64,000 bases of DNA from Durusdinium trenchii (GCA_963970005.1 CAXAMN010001448.1:371213-435212), one strand, 5' to 3'. Positions 21,908 to 32,927 are shown, counted from the stretch's first letter. Numbers and translations: made by a program. Notes: generated by a model from the sequence alone, not told the origin.

Positions 21908-24900
21908 ACAAAAACAAAACATGCCTGGTGCAGGGCGGGGCTTGAACCCAAATGGAAAGGCTCAGCCCCTTCCCAGGTGCTTCTGTATTTTGCCATACAG
22001 AAAAACTAGTTTTCTTTCAAGACCCAAAAGTTTTAGAGTTTGAGCATACACATGCAATCACTACACAGTATATACAAAGGATCAAGCTTCTCAATGTTTG
22101 AGGCCCCAAGGGAAGCCCTTTGATAGATTTGATAAATTTGAGCTTTTGCAGTGATTCTTCACCTGGCCCAAGACAAATCCATCAGCGTTTAATAAACGAG
22201 ACCTCTTGGCTTGAAAATAGTTTGAAAAGAGTAGGCTGACGACAAATGTGGGCAAGGAAGATACTTATGTGCATGAACGAACATTGCCTTGGACGAAGAA
22301 AGCACTTTCATACAACGAGCAAGCTCTTCTACACAAGTAGCTCCATGGAGGAAAAGGCCCTGTAAAGGAGAGTCTTTAAGAGAAGGGCACGGTCATGCCT
22401 TACGACGAAGCCTACAGGGAAGAACAGACCTTATACGAAGGATCCGCTGGCCTGCCGGCATGTCTTATGGATCTTTCTTGAGACTCAGCTCTTTGCCTTG
22501 TTGTTGGTCTAGCTTAAATTCCTCCCCCGGACAGGTTTCTGCTTCCTCAAACCCCGGGTACCCCTGTCTTCAGAGACCTGTCCGCTACACTGTGGAGACC
22601 TGTACTCTCCGACCTTTACTAAAATTTCAATGGATGTCAGAAGGCAGCCACACGATGGCGGTGGCAAACGCCAGCAGCGGTCAATTAAGAATCATATGAA
22701 GAAGAAAGTGGGATACTTGAGGAAGTTTGATAGAGAAAGAATGAGATCCTTATAGACAAGGAGCCTACGTATTGACGCTCTTGTATGGGGAGAGGTATGA
22801 AGAACCGATCCTTCAAAGACGGGCATTTTGATCCCAACATCTTTCTTCTCTGCAGGAACTCTTAAAACGAATACTCAGAAGATAAAGTTTGGGGGGAGGT
22901 GGATATATCTGATTATCTACACTTTTTGTCTAAGTCTAAGCCTACACTACTAGCAAGTCAGATCGGTCTTTGCTGGTTGTTCGTTGCTGTTTTTGCACCC
23001 AACCTCCCTATCTTCGCCTGGCATGCTTCCTCAGCTTCCTCCTCCTAATCCTCATTTCAATCCATCCTATCCCCGAATATCGACAAGCTACCTGCTGAAC
23101 GCTCCATCTACTGTATGGTATTGTGTGCTCAAGCCATTGTACCTTCGATATCTATCTGTATCTCGCTATGTGCCTAGTCACAATGCAATTCAGGTGACTT
23201 GACCCTCGCCTTCAGCACTCTTCGGTTATAATCAGATTCTTCTATATACAGTGTATATATATATATGTATATTCGTTTTTTTGCATCTTTTTGCTACTTT
23301 CTTCAGTCAAACCTCTCAGCCTCTTATGTAACAGGAGGCTCGTGCAAGCTCAAAAGGAGCTCCAAAGTATTTAAGGATTGATCCCTCACCCTGAACGCAT
23401 ATAAAAATTTAGTTATTTGTGTCTGAAGCTGTTTCAATGCACTCAACTATGCCGTGCATTGACCTCCTTGAAGAGAAAAAGAGCAACTTGACCAAACCGG
23501 CTGTCAGCAAGAAGCACCTGGAAGCCAATGGCTCACATTGTGCCCTCTGGGGGCCACAAGGCCAACGAAGCTTGAACTTTGGACACGCAGTGAGGCGTCT
23601 GGTTTCACATGAGTCCAAGGTTTCACATGCCTCCTTTATGCCGTCCACACCCCATTTGCTCAGGGCCTTGCAAGTGACCAAATCGTTCAGATCGTGCACT
23701 CTTGAGTATGTACACCTGCTTCAGTGCTGGTATGGTGATGTCTCTCGCAAGATTGCCAGCCTGAGGGCGAAACAACATTTGACGTCAAGAACTTGGAAGG
23801 TTTCACCAGTTCCATCCGCTTGGAGAACTTTTTTGCTACGTTCTTCTTCAGACCTTTTCCAATGTTTTTCTTTTTGCTCTGCTTTCTTTTCTTGTATTCT
23901 TGATCGTACAGATTTGATATGCACCGTGCACAATGTCTCAATACCTATATAGTGAGTCATGTCCTTGCATCAACAACACCTTGAATTGAAGCTTTGCTGC
24001 TTGCACAGTACGTAGGCAGCGCACCTTAACCATTGGGCCGGGGGGGCGCTTGCCACCCGGCCAAACCTGAAGCAGCAGCACATAGGCTCCGACTTGAAAG
24101 CAAAGCTGCTCGTTTTTTTCCTCCAACACCTTCAGGGCCCGGCCACTCCGGTTGCCTTAGAGGGCAAAATGTAGCAACGATAGCTTTCGATTCTGCTTAA
24201 AGACCCGCTCAACCCTTTCCCACTCGCCGAGGATCTACGATAAGACACCTTCACCTGTAATCAATGTACTACTGCACATCTTTAAGCCGCTTGAATTGGT
24301 ACACCTCTCTCGAACGCACGGGAAAGGATTGTTGTGATGTGGCCTTCTTGCTTCATAGTCATAGAGGTTGGTGGGACGAATATTTTGGCAGGAAGTTCTT
24401 CTACATCACTGATTACAGCGGGCAAGTACAAGACCCAGCAAAAAGGGAGAGATGTCAATTGCAAGGAAAGGCAATCATAAAAACCTTTCCATTATTGTTT
24501 GTTCGGCTGCTCAAGAATGGCTCGCTGTGTTTCCTATCCCTCACATGTTCATGATCCTGGATTGAGGAGCCCCCAGAATGCCAGATCTACAATGCTTCAC
24601 CATCTGGCCAACCATCTATTGCTTGGCCTGCTTGCCCCCTATTGAACCTAAGTTGAACAAGCCGAATATGACTGAGAAACGGGCGGACGCAGTTGGTTAC
24701 ACTGGTTACTGGTTAATGCCTTGTGGAATAATAATCAGCTGCGCTTGGGCAGGTACTACAGTAAAAGAACAGGCTAAAGCGCAATGTGTTGTTTTTCACA
24801 ACTCATACAACCAGTGTTGCACATTTTTGCTCAAATGAGAGCGTGATCAACGTGGTGACCAAGAACGTGGCAGATGTGACCGTTGATACTCTTCCAGATG

Positions 24901-25640
24901 CAGCATAACAAAAACCTATTGCCTCAAAAATTGCAGTCATGGCCGTCTATTCTTTCTTCTCTAGGTGGGACACTAGCAGCCGGCTGAGAAGCGTTTGTTG
25001 GGTGGAGCCAGCACGTCTTGGTTGCGCATGTCAGCAACTAGACACAAATGACAGAGGTCACAGTGGACAATGTTCAGCCGATGCTCGCAACGACAAAAGC
25101 TTGAATTGCCTTAAAACCAAGGTATATGAGTGCAAGCTCAAGCAACACGGCAAATTGAATGGGTACATGATTCGATTGCACTTGGCGAGAAGAACTGTTT
25201 TATACAATAGAAAGGTGAGAAAACGCGGCGTGTATGGTTTTCCTTAGTGAGCAGAGTGAGCAGCGTATTCAAAATATGTAATGCCGTGCCACACCAACCT
25301 CATCACATTCACTTCATTTACAGTACAGTATCTGACTTGAAAAGGATTGCATTTAAAATCTGCTAAAACCGGTGATTGGGATGGGCAAAACGAGTCAAAA
25401 CAAGTCTGTGGCCTACTCACAACATGTGAACTGAGGAAATTGAATTTTTCAAACGCTTTCTGCATCTTTCTGTTCCAATGCCTCATGATCATTATCCTAA
25501 GCTTGCCCTTGTCAAAGGCAAATCCCAAACCACTAAAAAATCACCAGTGCCTTAGCATTCACCTACAACCCACCCTGAACCGCCGCTGCTGAGTTACAGT
25601 ATCAATTCCAGTAGACTCAGTAGACACAGCCAAGTTGACA
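21908..25640. other. Long stretch without recognisable genes
   Basis: About 3.7 kb of AT-rich sequence with a (TA)n run at 23251-23270. Frames of 60-180 codons appear on both strands (for example 22289-22699, 23419-23952, 24264-24554). None shows a domain, repeat structure or neighbour that would support a gene. The piece around 24370-24430 (GWWDEYFGRKFFYITDYSGQ) looks protein-like but I cannot place it. Confidence 0.45.
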
Positions 25641-25661
25641 CATGGAAACAAACAAGAGAGA

Positions 25662-25703
25662 GAGAGAGAGCAAAATGCAGTATACATACATACATACATA
25701 CAT
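25662..25703. repeat. (GA)n and (TACA)n microsatellites at the LINE 5' edge
   Basis: A gagagagagagagag run near 25657-25670 is followed by about five TACA units (25683-25703). The LINE starts directly after the TACA tract. A matching TACA tract lies at its 3' end. Confidence 0.9.
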
Positions 25704-26036
25704 GGCTCAAGCCGCAAGTGCTCAAACCGGCACCCCATCAAGACCGGTTAGTGCAGCACCCCCAAGCGAGCATATCCGGCAGTACCTGAAGCTGCACGGC
25801 CCATCGATAAGTCCAAGTACAACACATTCTTTGCTCGCTATCTTCGTCTTCCTTGAGCACACCCCGGCCATCCTCTTCGGTGCCTGGCAGCGCTCGCTTG
25901 GCTATCTCTTGGAGGCTCACCTGGGGACTGGGCTTTTTCCTTGTGGAACCCTCAGGCCTGAACTTGCTCGGTGCCACCCAGTTTGCCCATTTGGCTGACT
26001 ACCTGAGAGCCAAACAGTTGCCCCAGATCAGGGATT

Positions 26037-26850
26037 ATGACGCCACAATGGGGACGTGCTTACATGACATGTCCGAAACAGGACTGTTACAACTGGATCT
26101 GGATCGACAAGCTCAGATCCGGAACCAAATGTCGAAGATGTGGTACCTGGTGGCCTGACACCACTACTCGCACAGGGAAAGGCAAAGGCTATGGACGACC
26201 CGCCAACAAGCACACCTCCCATCAGCAGTGGTTGGACACCCCACCAGGCCTCACGAAGATCAGGCCTTTGAAGAAGACCAAGATGCAACAAGAAGCTACA
26301 GAACTACTTATATAATGGCAGCTGGTCCACCCTACCGGAGGAGACACAGATCAAGCTTCAAGCTCTTGGCATAGGACCAACCAAACGAGAGGAACCTGAG
26401 TTGACCGACATTTTGAAGACTCATATGGACGCCCTGCCACCACAGGTCCAACAGATCGTGACCAAGCTCACGGCACCAGAGCCATGCACTGAGCGGGACA
26501 TTGCCACCAAGCTCAAAGGCCAGGTGACAGACCTCAAGGCCATGTCCATACGGAAAAACCAGCTGCAGGAGAAAATCGATGGAGTCAAAGCCCAATACGC
26601 CTCATTACTCTCTGACATGCAAGAGCTACAGGGCAAATTGGCTGAAGGGCAGAAGGCACTCCACAAACTTTCCCAGGACTACATGACCGCCATCAACCAA
26701 ACCCCAGCACCAGCTGAACTGACGGGAGGCAATGGAGAGCCAGAGCAGATTCCAATGGCTGTAGAATCCTTTGTACACAGTTTGGGGATCTCGAGAAGAG
26801 CAGAAGAATCAACTGCACGGGCTCCTCAAGCGACCCAATCAGGACCCTGA
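26037..26850 (+). pseudogene. LINE ORF1: zinc-ribbon and coiled-coil protein
   Basis: Likely an RNA-binding, ORF1-type protein. The first frame (26037-26315) has a zinc-ribbon-like set CPKQDC...TKCRRCG followed by a Lys/Gly-rich linker (TGKGKGYG). After a frameshift near 26290 the second frame (26401-26850) is a coiled coil: ATKLKGQVTDLKAMSIRKNQ, LLSDMQELQGKLAEGQKALH. Its end should shift again near 26800-26830 into PDDPTKRRKTDGIV, which runs to a stop just before the ORF2 ATG at 26877. Coiled coils and zinc motifs are usual for LINE ORF1 proteins; the order here is inferred from position upstream of ORF2. Confidence 0.6.
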
Positions 26851-26876
26851 CGACCCAACCAAACGGAGGAAAACCG

Positions 26877-29800
26877 ATGGCATTGTCACTCCACCTCCTG
26901 GGCATTGTGGGTAACAGGGACAGGGCGGAACAACAGCTGGGGTGGACCTTTCCGCTTTCGGACGATGACTCATGGTCATGTGACGGGACGGAGGAACACA
27001 GTTTGGGGACTCTTGTTGAACAAGACACCAGTTTTGATGACGAGCCAATGGGACACCAACCACACAACAGGTGGACCAACACCAACGGCTCCAATGGCGA
27101 AACACACCGGAACACTTGTGAAGGGGACATTTCACAACCGCTCTCCGGCACATCGATGAACCAGAGCTCACGACACACCACAAGGGTTGGCCGTGCTGCC
27201 TCAGGCTCAACAGCTTTATCAAGTTCCAGTGCTACCAGTGTTGGGGAACAAACACGCAGCACAACTGTTGAGCCCTTTCAAGACAGCTCAACGCATCAAG
27301 GGATCACCGTTGCAGGGGATGAGCAACTCAATCAATGTTCCAGAGAACCTCAACTGGGGTTACCAATTTTGCATCAACCATCGGAAGCTCCGGCGCCACC
27401 ACATGGGCCTTGCCTGACGATCGCTGGAGGTGCCTCGACCACGCCCACCACCTACTTCGACAGTGGAGAGACACCGTCCTTCATGAGCACCCATTTCTAT
27501 GCCTCCACCACTGACCTCCTCCTCCAGAACTTGAGCATGGTGGTTGGCAATCCCAGTGCACGGTGTTTCGCCAACGCACCGTGGCGCGCTTTCTGCTGGA
27601 TGCGCGCCTACCTAGCAGAATTCAACCGAGACCCCTGGGGAGTCATCAAAGATGCCGTGCAAACTTCCTTGGAGCTCTCGGAACCGGTTGACATACAAAG
27701 ACTGCCATGGCCTACACCAGCTCTGGGACCCTGGGAGAAACACAACCTCAACCTAGAAGGTGATGCTGCCCACTTTGTGCATTCTCTGTGGGTCCACTCA
27801 CAGACCAGAGTCCTGCAGTATCGCCACACCGAGATCAAAGAAGGAGGGTACGTCACGGAGCACATCCAAGTCCCACTCATCGTTGACTACCCTGATGAAT
27901 TCCTGGGCGAGATCACCTGGCAAGAGCTGATGAATTGCTGGGCCAACCACGGCTATGGACAGTACCTCGGAGATGATAAGCTGGTCCACATTAGCCACAT
28001 CAACAGAGCAGTCACCATCGAAGGCACAGTGACCAAACACAAACGAGCCCTCAACCCACATGGACCATACACCGTCCCACGATCCTTGGACGGGTTTTCC
28101 AGAGCCAGTTCTGAATACATCCCCATGGCATACATATGCCATAGAGGACCCACCCATGAGACTGGGCACTACTACGCCATTTTGGTGTACAAAGACCTCA
28201 TGTGGATTGCGGATGATGGAGCCACACCAAAGGTGTTATCCTTTTCGACGCCCCAACTTGCTGGCCAGATCGTCCAAGTCTGGGGCATCCAGACCTCGGC
28301 ATTGATCACACCACGACAAATAGCAAGGGCATTGCCGCCTCCCGAAACCCCAGACTACGATCCTCCTCTCCACGGCACACCACCCAAGAAAGCAAGACAC
28401 ACCCAGGAGAACATGCGCCTCCATGTGGCTAACATCACAGCCTTTGGCAAGAGTACCCTCGACTGGTACTGGACACGTGACAACGAGATCTACATCCTGG
28501 TTGAGACCCACCTTGACCGGCAAAAGCATCAAACCATGTGCCAATACTTTGAGGTCCGCGGCAGACATGCCTTTGGCTACCCAGCCCACAGCAATACAAC
28601 CAACGACGGCACTCATGGGGGAATCATGGTCATCCACGACACTGCACATGGGCTAACCCAACTGGAGGCTTTTGAGATTGAAGGCTGTGGATACCAGGCT
28701 TTTCTCTCGGAAGCAAAGGCAAGAACCATCCTGGTCGTCGCCGTCTACTTCAAAACCAATGAAACGATCCAAGGCACCACCAATGCCCAAATCCTGGCGC
28801 GGATTCTTGCACTCCTGGATGCCACCACACGGCAGTTCATTCTGGTGGGGGACTGGAACAACCATCCGGAGCAGTTCCAGGGCACTGTCCTCAGCTCCAA
28901 GTTCCACTGGCAAATTCTGGCGCCAGATGCCACCTTGCTCAATGGAAACACTGTGGATTACGCCATTATCCAACAGACACTGGCTGCGTGCACCTCCATG
29001 ACCACTGAATGGGCTGTCCCCTGGCGACCCCACTGCCTTCTCACCTATGCCCTGGAGCTCGAGGATGATTTCCGGCTGTACCACCAACTCCGGAGTTTTC
29101 CTCCCTTACCCAACGTTCCTGACATTGGTTTCAGAGCTTGGAGCACATACGTCACACAGGTCGAACAGCTCCAACTGTACGAGAGCACCCCAAACACCGG
29201 AGCCCAAGGGCTAGCAGATTGGGTCTCGATCACCGAACAATACCTTCTGCAGCAGCACCCATGGGCAATCCAGGGACGAGCATCCAGCCTGACCACACAA
29301 CATCTCCCATTGGTGCCCGCGAAAGCAGGTGGCATCTGGAAGAAAGGGAAGGCTGCGTTTTGGGAACAAATTCAGGCACGGCTCAACCTGATCCAACACC
29401 AGCCTGCCAAGGCTCCGGGGGCCATACAGGGGCTCAACAAAGCACTCCAACACGTCCAACACCACTGGTTGGGCGACCAGACATGGGGGCAGTTCCTCGA
29501 CACCCACCACCATTGGGTACAATACCGTGATGACCGTACCTTTGAACTCCTGCAACAGACGGCGCAACATCAACTTGAAGCAGCGCAACAACAAAGCAGG
29601 GAGGAATCCAGTCTCCAATATGCGGAATGGATCAGACAAGGAGAAACCAAAGGGCTGAAAGGACTCTTCGGATCCCTGGAGGCCAGCGAACTATCCTGGC
29701 AGAGACCATACAGAACCATCCCCATGGCGGACCGCATGCGCCACCGGATGAACGACTGGCACCAGCTCTGGAAACCAACCAGAGATAACCAACCCATGAC

Positions 29801-30305
29801 CAGGCTGCCACTGCAAGACCAGGCCAAACAGCAAGCTGCCGCCTTACCACCACTCACTTTCGAGCAGCTTGGCAAAACCCTGAAGCACCTACCAGACAAA
29901 GCCTGTGGCCCCGACGCCATCACCACCCAGCTGCTCAGGACTGCACCCAAGCAGGCAATACAACCATTGTTGGGCATCCTGCAAGCCATGGAAGCCAAAG
30001 CTGAGCTCCCAACCCAGCTCACCATGAGCTTGGTAGTTATGCTGGCCAAAAACGAGAAAGTGGAACGTCCCATCACACTCACCAGTGTGCTGTACCGAGT
30101 GTGGTGCAGGATGAGAAAACCAATCCTGGATGAGTGGCAGCGAGAAGCATGGAGTCACTGTGCTGCTGGACATGAGCACTTTCTACGACACCCTGGACTT
30201 GCAAAAGCTTCAACAAACAGCACAACACCTCAACTACCCTCCACTGGCCCTGGAGTTCGCCACGCAAGTCTATACTGGGCACAAAGCCATTCTGGCGGAA
30301 GGTGA
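26877..30305 (+). CDS. LINE ORF2, N-terminal 1142 residues: protease-like, APE endonuclease, RT fingers
   Basis: Residues 1-200 are low-complexity and Ser/Thr/Gln-rich. Residues 224-448 carry two boxes like those of ubiquitin-specific proteases: GNPSARCFANAPWRAFCW (Cys230) and GHYYAIL (His431) followed by WIADDG (Asp446/447). Residues about 515-720 are an APE-type endonuclease, which nicks the target DNA: Asn519 (VANITAF), Glu543 (VETHLD), GDWNN (Asp659, Asn661), VDYA (Asp694) and His719 in RPHCLL. From about residue 985 the RT fingers appear (DKACGPDAITTQLLR, VERPITLTSVLYRVW). The frame is lost near 30130-30180 and the RT continues in 30130-31380. The chosen ATG is the first in frame; the true start may differ. 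Confidence 0.7.
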   Translation: MALSLHLLGIVGNRDRAEQQLGWTFPLSDDDSWSCDGTEEHSLGTLVEQDTSFDDEPMGHQPHNRWTNTNGSNGETHRNTCEGDISQPLSGTSMNQSSRHTTRVGRAASGSTALSSSSATSVGEQTRSTTVEPFQDSSTHQGITVAGDEQLNQCSREPQLGLPILHQPSEAPAPPHGPCLTIAGGASTTPTTYFDSGETPSFMSTHFYASTTDLLLQNLSMVVGNPSARCFANAPWRAFCWMRAYLAEFNRDPWGVIKDAVQTSLELSEPVDIQRLPWPTPALGPWEKHNLNLEGDAAHFVHSLWVHSQTRVLQYRHTEIKEGGYVTEHIQVPLIVDYPDEFLGEITWQELMNCWANHGYGQYLGDDKLVHISHINRAVTIEGTVTKHKRALNPHGPYTVPRSLDGFSRASSEYIPMAYICHRGPTHETGHYYAILVYKDLMWIADDGATPKVLSFSTPQLAGQIVQVWGIQTSALITPRQIARALPPPETPDYDPPLHGTPPKKARHTQENMRLHVANITAFGKSTLDWYWTRDNEIYILVETHLDRQKHQTMCQYFEVRGRHAFGYPAHSNTTNDGTHGGIMVIHDTAHGLTQLEAFEIEGCGYQAFLSEAKARTILVVAVYFKTNETIQGTTNAQILARILALLDATTRQFILVGDWNNHPEQFQGTVLSSKFHWQILAPDATLLNGNTVDYAIIQQTLAACTSMTTEWAVPWRPHCLLTYALELEDDFRLYHQLRSFPPLPNVPDIGFRAWSTYVTQVEQLQLYESTPNTGAQGLADWVSITEQYLLQQHPWAIQGRASSLTTQHLPLVPAKAGGIWKKGKAAFWEQIQARLNLIQHQPAKAPGAIQGLNKALQHVQHHWLGDQTWGQFLDTHHHWVQYRDDRTFELLQQTAQHQLEAAQQQSREESSLQYAEWIRQGETKGLKGLFGSLEASELSWQRPYRTIPMADRMRHRMNDWHQLWKPTRDNQPMTRLPLQDQAKQQAAALPPLTFEQLGKTLKHLPDKACGPDAITTQLLRTAPKQAIQPLLGILQAMEAKAELPTQLTMSLVVMLAKNEKVERPITLTSVLYRVWCRMRKPILDEWQREAWSHCAAGHEHFLRHPGLAKASTNSTTPQLPSTGPGVRHASLYWAQSHSGGR

Positions 30306-31380
30306 ACTCAGCCCCTGGTTCCATGTGACCACAGGAGTTGCAGCAGGATGTCCACAGGCCCCACTACTGGGCAAAACCTACCTCCAGCCCATCCTGCACT
30401 CCTTCCAACAAGCTTTCCCAGACCTTCATCTGAACGGCTGGGTTGATGATATCGGCTTTGACGGCAGTCATACCAATGCCCAACACCTGGCACAAAGAAC
30501 CCTCCAAGCCTGGCACCAACTACGTGACAACCTGACCGAAGCTGGGCTGGTGGTCAACAGCCACAAAACGGCTTTGATCGTCACTGACAAACGCATCCAC
30601 AGCGAGCTGAGCAAACTTCTTGGGCCACAAGACCCGCCAATCCAATCAGTGATGAGAGATTTGGGCATCGACCACGCCGCCAGCCGCATCTCAACCCTGC
30701 AGCACAGATTCCACAAGAACAAACAGCGGAGGATCAAGCTCCGGAGCCTCAAGTTGCCCAACATCCGCACTCGACTAAGGCTGCACAAGGGGGGAGTCCA
30801 GCCGGTGGCTTTCTGGGGTTTTGAAGGCCAAGGATTAGCACCCAGGTACCGACTGGCAGTGCGCCAGGGTTTGGCAAAGCACCTGGGTCTACATCAAGGG
30901 GGGCTGCAGGACATCATCTACGATCAAGTCAGCCAGAAATTTGGAGATCCTGGTGACCAAGTGATTTTCCACCACATCCGAGCACTGCACACCCTCCTCA
31001 CCAACTGGCCAGCAGATCACATCCAACATGTGGAACAAGCATGGACCACCATCCGCAACCAGCTCCGAAACAAGCAACATCAATGGTACCATGTCAAGGG
31101 ACCACTGGCAGCCACCTTGGCTTACCTCCATGAGTGGGGATGGGCTACCGACACACTCTACCAGTGGCACAGGCACGAAACTGCCTTCATGACCGAAGCC
31201 CATATCACTCTGCAAGATGACTGGGCCACCATTGAGCAAACCTTACACCAGGAAGCTCAGCAGCAACGCACCAGCCGCATTGCCAGCCGCAAGAACTGCC
31301 AAAGCCTGGTCAGTGGGCTCGATTGGACGGCGGCCAAAAGGCAGCAAAAGTGCTATCCAAACAACAGCTCCAGCACATGA
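30130..31380 (+). CDS. LINE ORF2, RT palm and thumb (frameshifted continuation)
   Basis: Continues the RT in the next frame. Motif A is GVTVLLDMSTFYDTL, motif B GVAAGCPQAPLLGKTYL, and motif C WVDDIGFDG, where the usual FADD/YADD is VDD-I. Downstream are DLGID and a long helical thumb/connection region (KQRRIKLRSLKLPNIRTRL). All three catalytic Asp positions are present, so the polymerase core itself is not visibly mutated. Only the frame breaks at both ends inactivate it. The first ATG (30130) lies inside the overlap and is not a real start. Confidence 0.75.
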   Translation: MSGSEKHGVTVLLDMSTFYDTLDLQKLQQTAQHLNYPPLALEFATQVYTGHKAILAEGELSPWFHVTTGVAAGCPQAPLLGKTYLQPILHSFQQAFPDLHLNGWVDDIGFDGSHTNAQHLAQRTLQAWHQLRDNLTEAGLVVNSHKTALIVTDKRIHSELSKLLGPQDPPIQSVMRDLGIDHAASRISTLQHRFHKNKQRRIKLRSLKLPNIRTRLRLHKGGVQPVAFWGFEGQGLAPRYRLAVRQGLAKHLGLHQGGLQDIIYDQVSQKFGDPGDQVIFHHIRALHTLLTNWPADHIQHVEQAWTTIRNQLRNKQHQWYHVKGPLAATLAYLHEWGWATDTLYQWHRHETAFMTEAHITLQDDWATIEQTLHQEAQQQRTSRIASRKNCQSLVSGLDWTAAKRQQKCYPNNSSST

Positions 31381-31858
31381 AGACCTGGAACCAAGCAGCC
31401 ATCCATTACCGAGAGGGCGACAAAATCAAGCCCTGCCCACTTTGCAAGGTCCCGGCCACCCCAAAGCACATTGTGTGGCTTTGCACATGGCACCACAACC
31501 AAGGACATGAACCCCTGGCCATCGAGTGGACAGAAAGACTCCAAGACCCCCTCGAAGAACCCTTATGGGGACATGGCTGGATCCCCAAGGAGCCCAGGAC
31601 CATTTGCAGGTCCCTCAACCCCTGCAAGGCCAAGGTTGCTGGAGCACCCTGGAGCCCCTGACCCTCCAACCATGGCAAGGGCTGGCTGTGACGCTGGATG
31701 CCACTCCGTCATCCTATGACCGCCGTTCCCAGGCCTGGGTGTTCCACATCTCCGCAGGCGACAGCGAGACGCAGCGCTTGCTGCCTATGAAAGAGCAACC
31801 ACCCTCTATGATAGACATGCTGAGGACTGGCAGAAAACTCTTGACCTCGATCATCTGA
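31323..31858 (+). pseudogene. LINE ORF2 C-terminal zinc motif and RNase H-like remnant
   Basis: One frame (31323-31661) has CPLCKVPATPKHIVWLC, the CCHC motif that many LINEs carry after the RT. Another (31526-31858) has LAVTLDATPSSYDRRSQAWV, which could be the first strand and Asp of an RNase H-like fold, but the later catalytic residues are not visible. The two overlap by a frameshift between 31560 and 31680. Confidence 0.55.
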
Positions 31859-32829
31859 AGATCTACAAACATGCAGCAGCCAGACTTGAAAAGATCTTCA
31901 AAGATCCCCAACACTACATCCACGACAAACCGGTTCGCCGTGCTGGTCATACCACCAAACAATACAAGAAGCGCCTCATCAACCAGTGCAAAGCACCATG
32001 GCAGCCCAACAAGCACCACTGGGTCCCACATCGAAGTGGGTACCAATGCCAGACCTGTCACACAAGGGTACATCAGGCCCTCACCGTTGAGGTCATCGAA
32101 AATCACCTCCAACAGGACTGTGAACTCCTGACACACGAGGCTCCTGAACCAGACCTCCGACCTGACAAACCAGTCGGGCAAAAGGTCACCAGAACCACTG
32201 CCATCAAAAGGCTGCTTGAGATACAGCAGCAACACCCGCAAGCTGCTGATGAGCACACCTTCCAAGAGACGACCGGGTATCTCAAGTGCACCAAGTGCAA
32301 CTTGTCCACCCACAAACGAACCAATGAAGACAACTTCCAGGCGTTCATCCGCAGCCGATGCATCGATGAGCAGTATGACAAACCACATGGAGGGCACACC
32401 ACACATGCCCTATGGCAAAAGGGCAAAGCCATCCGCTGTGTGAACTGCGGTACCCACAGCCACTTGGACGCCGAAGACAGGGTGATCCTGACCAAAGCTT
32501 TGACTAAAGAATGCCAAGGCAACACACAGCGATCACCTACTCTCATCCAAATTTTTGGCGCCCAAGCACAGAGTACGCAAGGCACCCCAGGCACGGGCAG
32601 CCAGAAGGCACCTTCAACTGGCCATGAACCCCAGCCACCACATGCCAAGGCACCTCCAACAGCCGCCTTGCAGCCTGAACTGTCACCTCCGGCTCCCAAG
32701 AAACTGAGATTCTCCACGAACACACCTCAACTCGAGGCTGCTCAACAGGCCATGACACCCAGCCCTGAGCAAGCCGAGGAGGAACCCGACGGAGAAGGTG
32801 ACCCTGTGGTCCATGTCGACTTCTTTTGA
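31720..32829 (+). CDS. LINE C-terminal tail with three Cys motifs (no internal ATG start)
   Basis: An open plus frame of about 370 codons follows a TGA at 31717-31719. It includes LYDRHAEDWQKTLDLDHLKI and three Cys sets: YQCQTCHTRVHQ...HLQQDC, LKCTKCNLSTHKR and IRCVNCGTHSH. It then has a Pro/Gln-rich end and the acidic terminus EGDPVVHVDFF, stopping at 32829. Because it lacks an early Met it is easy to miss. It must be joined by frameshift to the RT frames upstream (around 31755). Nucleic-acid binding is the likely role, from the Cys motifs. Confidence 0.65.
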   Translation, partial: PPFPGLGVPHLRRRQRDAALAAYERATTLYDRHAEDWQKTLDLDHLKIYKHAAARLEKIFKDPQHYIHDKPVRRAGHTTKQYKKRLINQCKAPWQPNKHHWVPHRSGYQCQTCHTRVHQALTVEVIENHLQQDCELLTHEAPEPDLRPDKPVGQKVTRTTAIKRLLEIQQQHPQAADEHTFQETTGYLKCTKCNLSTHKRTNEDNFQAFIRSRCIDEQYDKPHGGHTTHALWQKGKAIRCVNCGTHSHLDAEDRVILTKALTKECQGNTQRSPTLIQIFGAQAQSTQGTPGTGSQKAPSTGHEPQPPHAKAPPTAALQPELSPPAPKKLRFSTNTPQLEAAQQAMTPSPEQAEEEPDGEGDPVVHVDFF

Positions 32830-32915
32830 GCGGGGAACCGCACTGCTGAGCCGAGGGGAGCGTGAAGCCACGGCCAAAACGGCCACCAACGACAGAGAAG
32901 CAGCACAACTTTAGG

Positions 32916-32927
32916 AAAAAAAATACT

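Larger units (their letters stand above)
25703..32926 (+). mobile_element. LINE (non-LTR retrotransposon), ~7.2 kb, microsatellite-flanked
   Basis: Boundaries are set by TACA tracts on both sides. The 5' end starts TGGCTCAAG at 25703-25711 and the 3' end is a short A8 run (32916-32923) after the last stop. Contents in order: zinc-ribbon/coiled-coil ORF1, Gln/Ser/Thr-rich linker, putative ubiquitin-protease-like domain, APE endonuclease, RT, zinc motif, and a tail with three more Cys motifs. Several frameshifts (near 26290, 26830, 30130-30180, 31330, 31560-31680 and 31755) make it inactive as sequenced. No N run is seen within it, so these are either real decay or consensus errors. Confidence 0.85.

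Noticed and set aside
21933-21950. Second tRNA-like B box (gggttcaagcccc, minus strand)
   Set aside because: No cloverleaf can be drawn around it. Could be a SINE remnant, but evidence is too thin.
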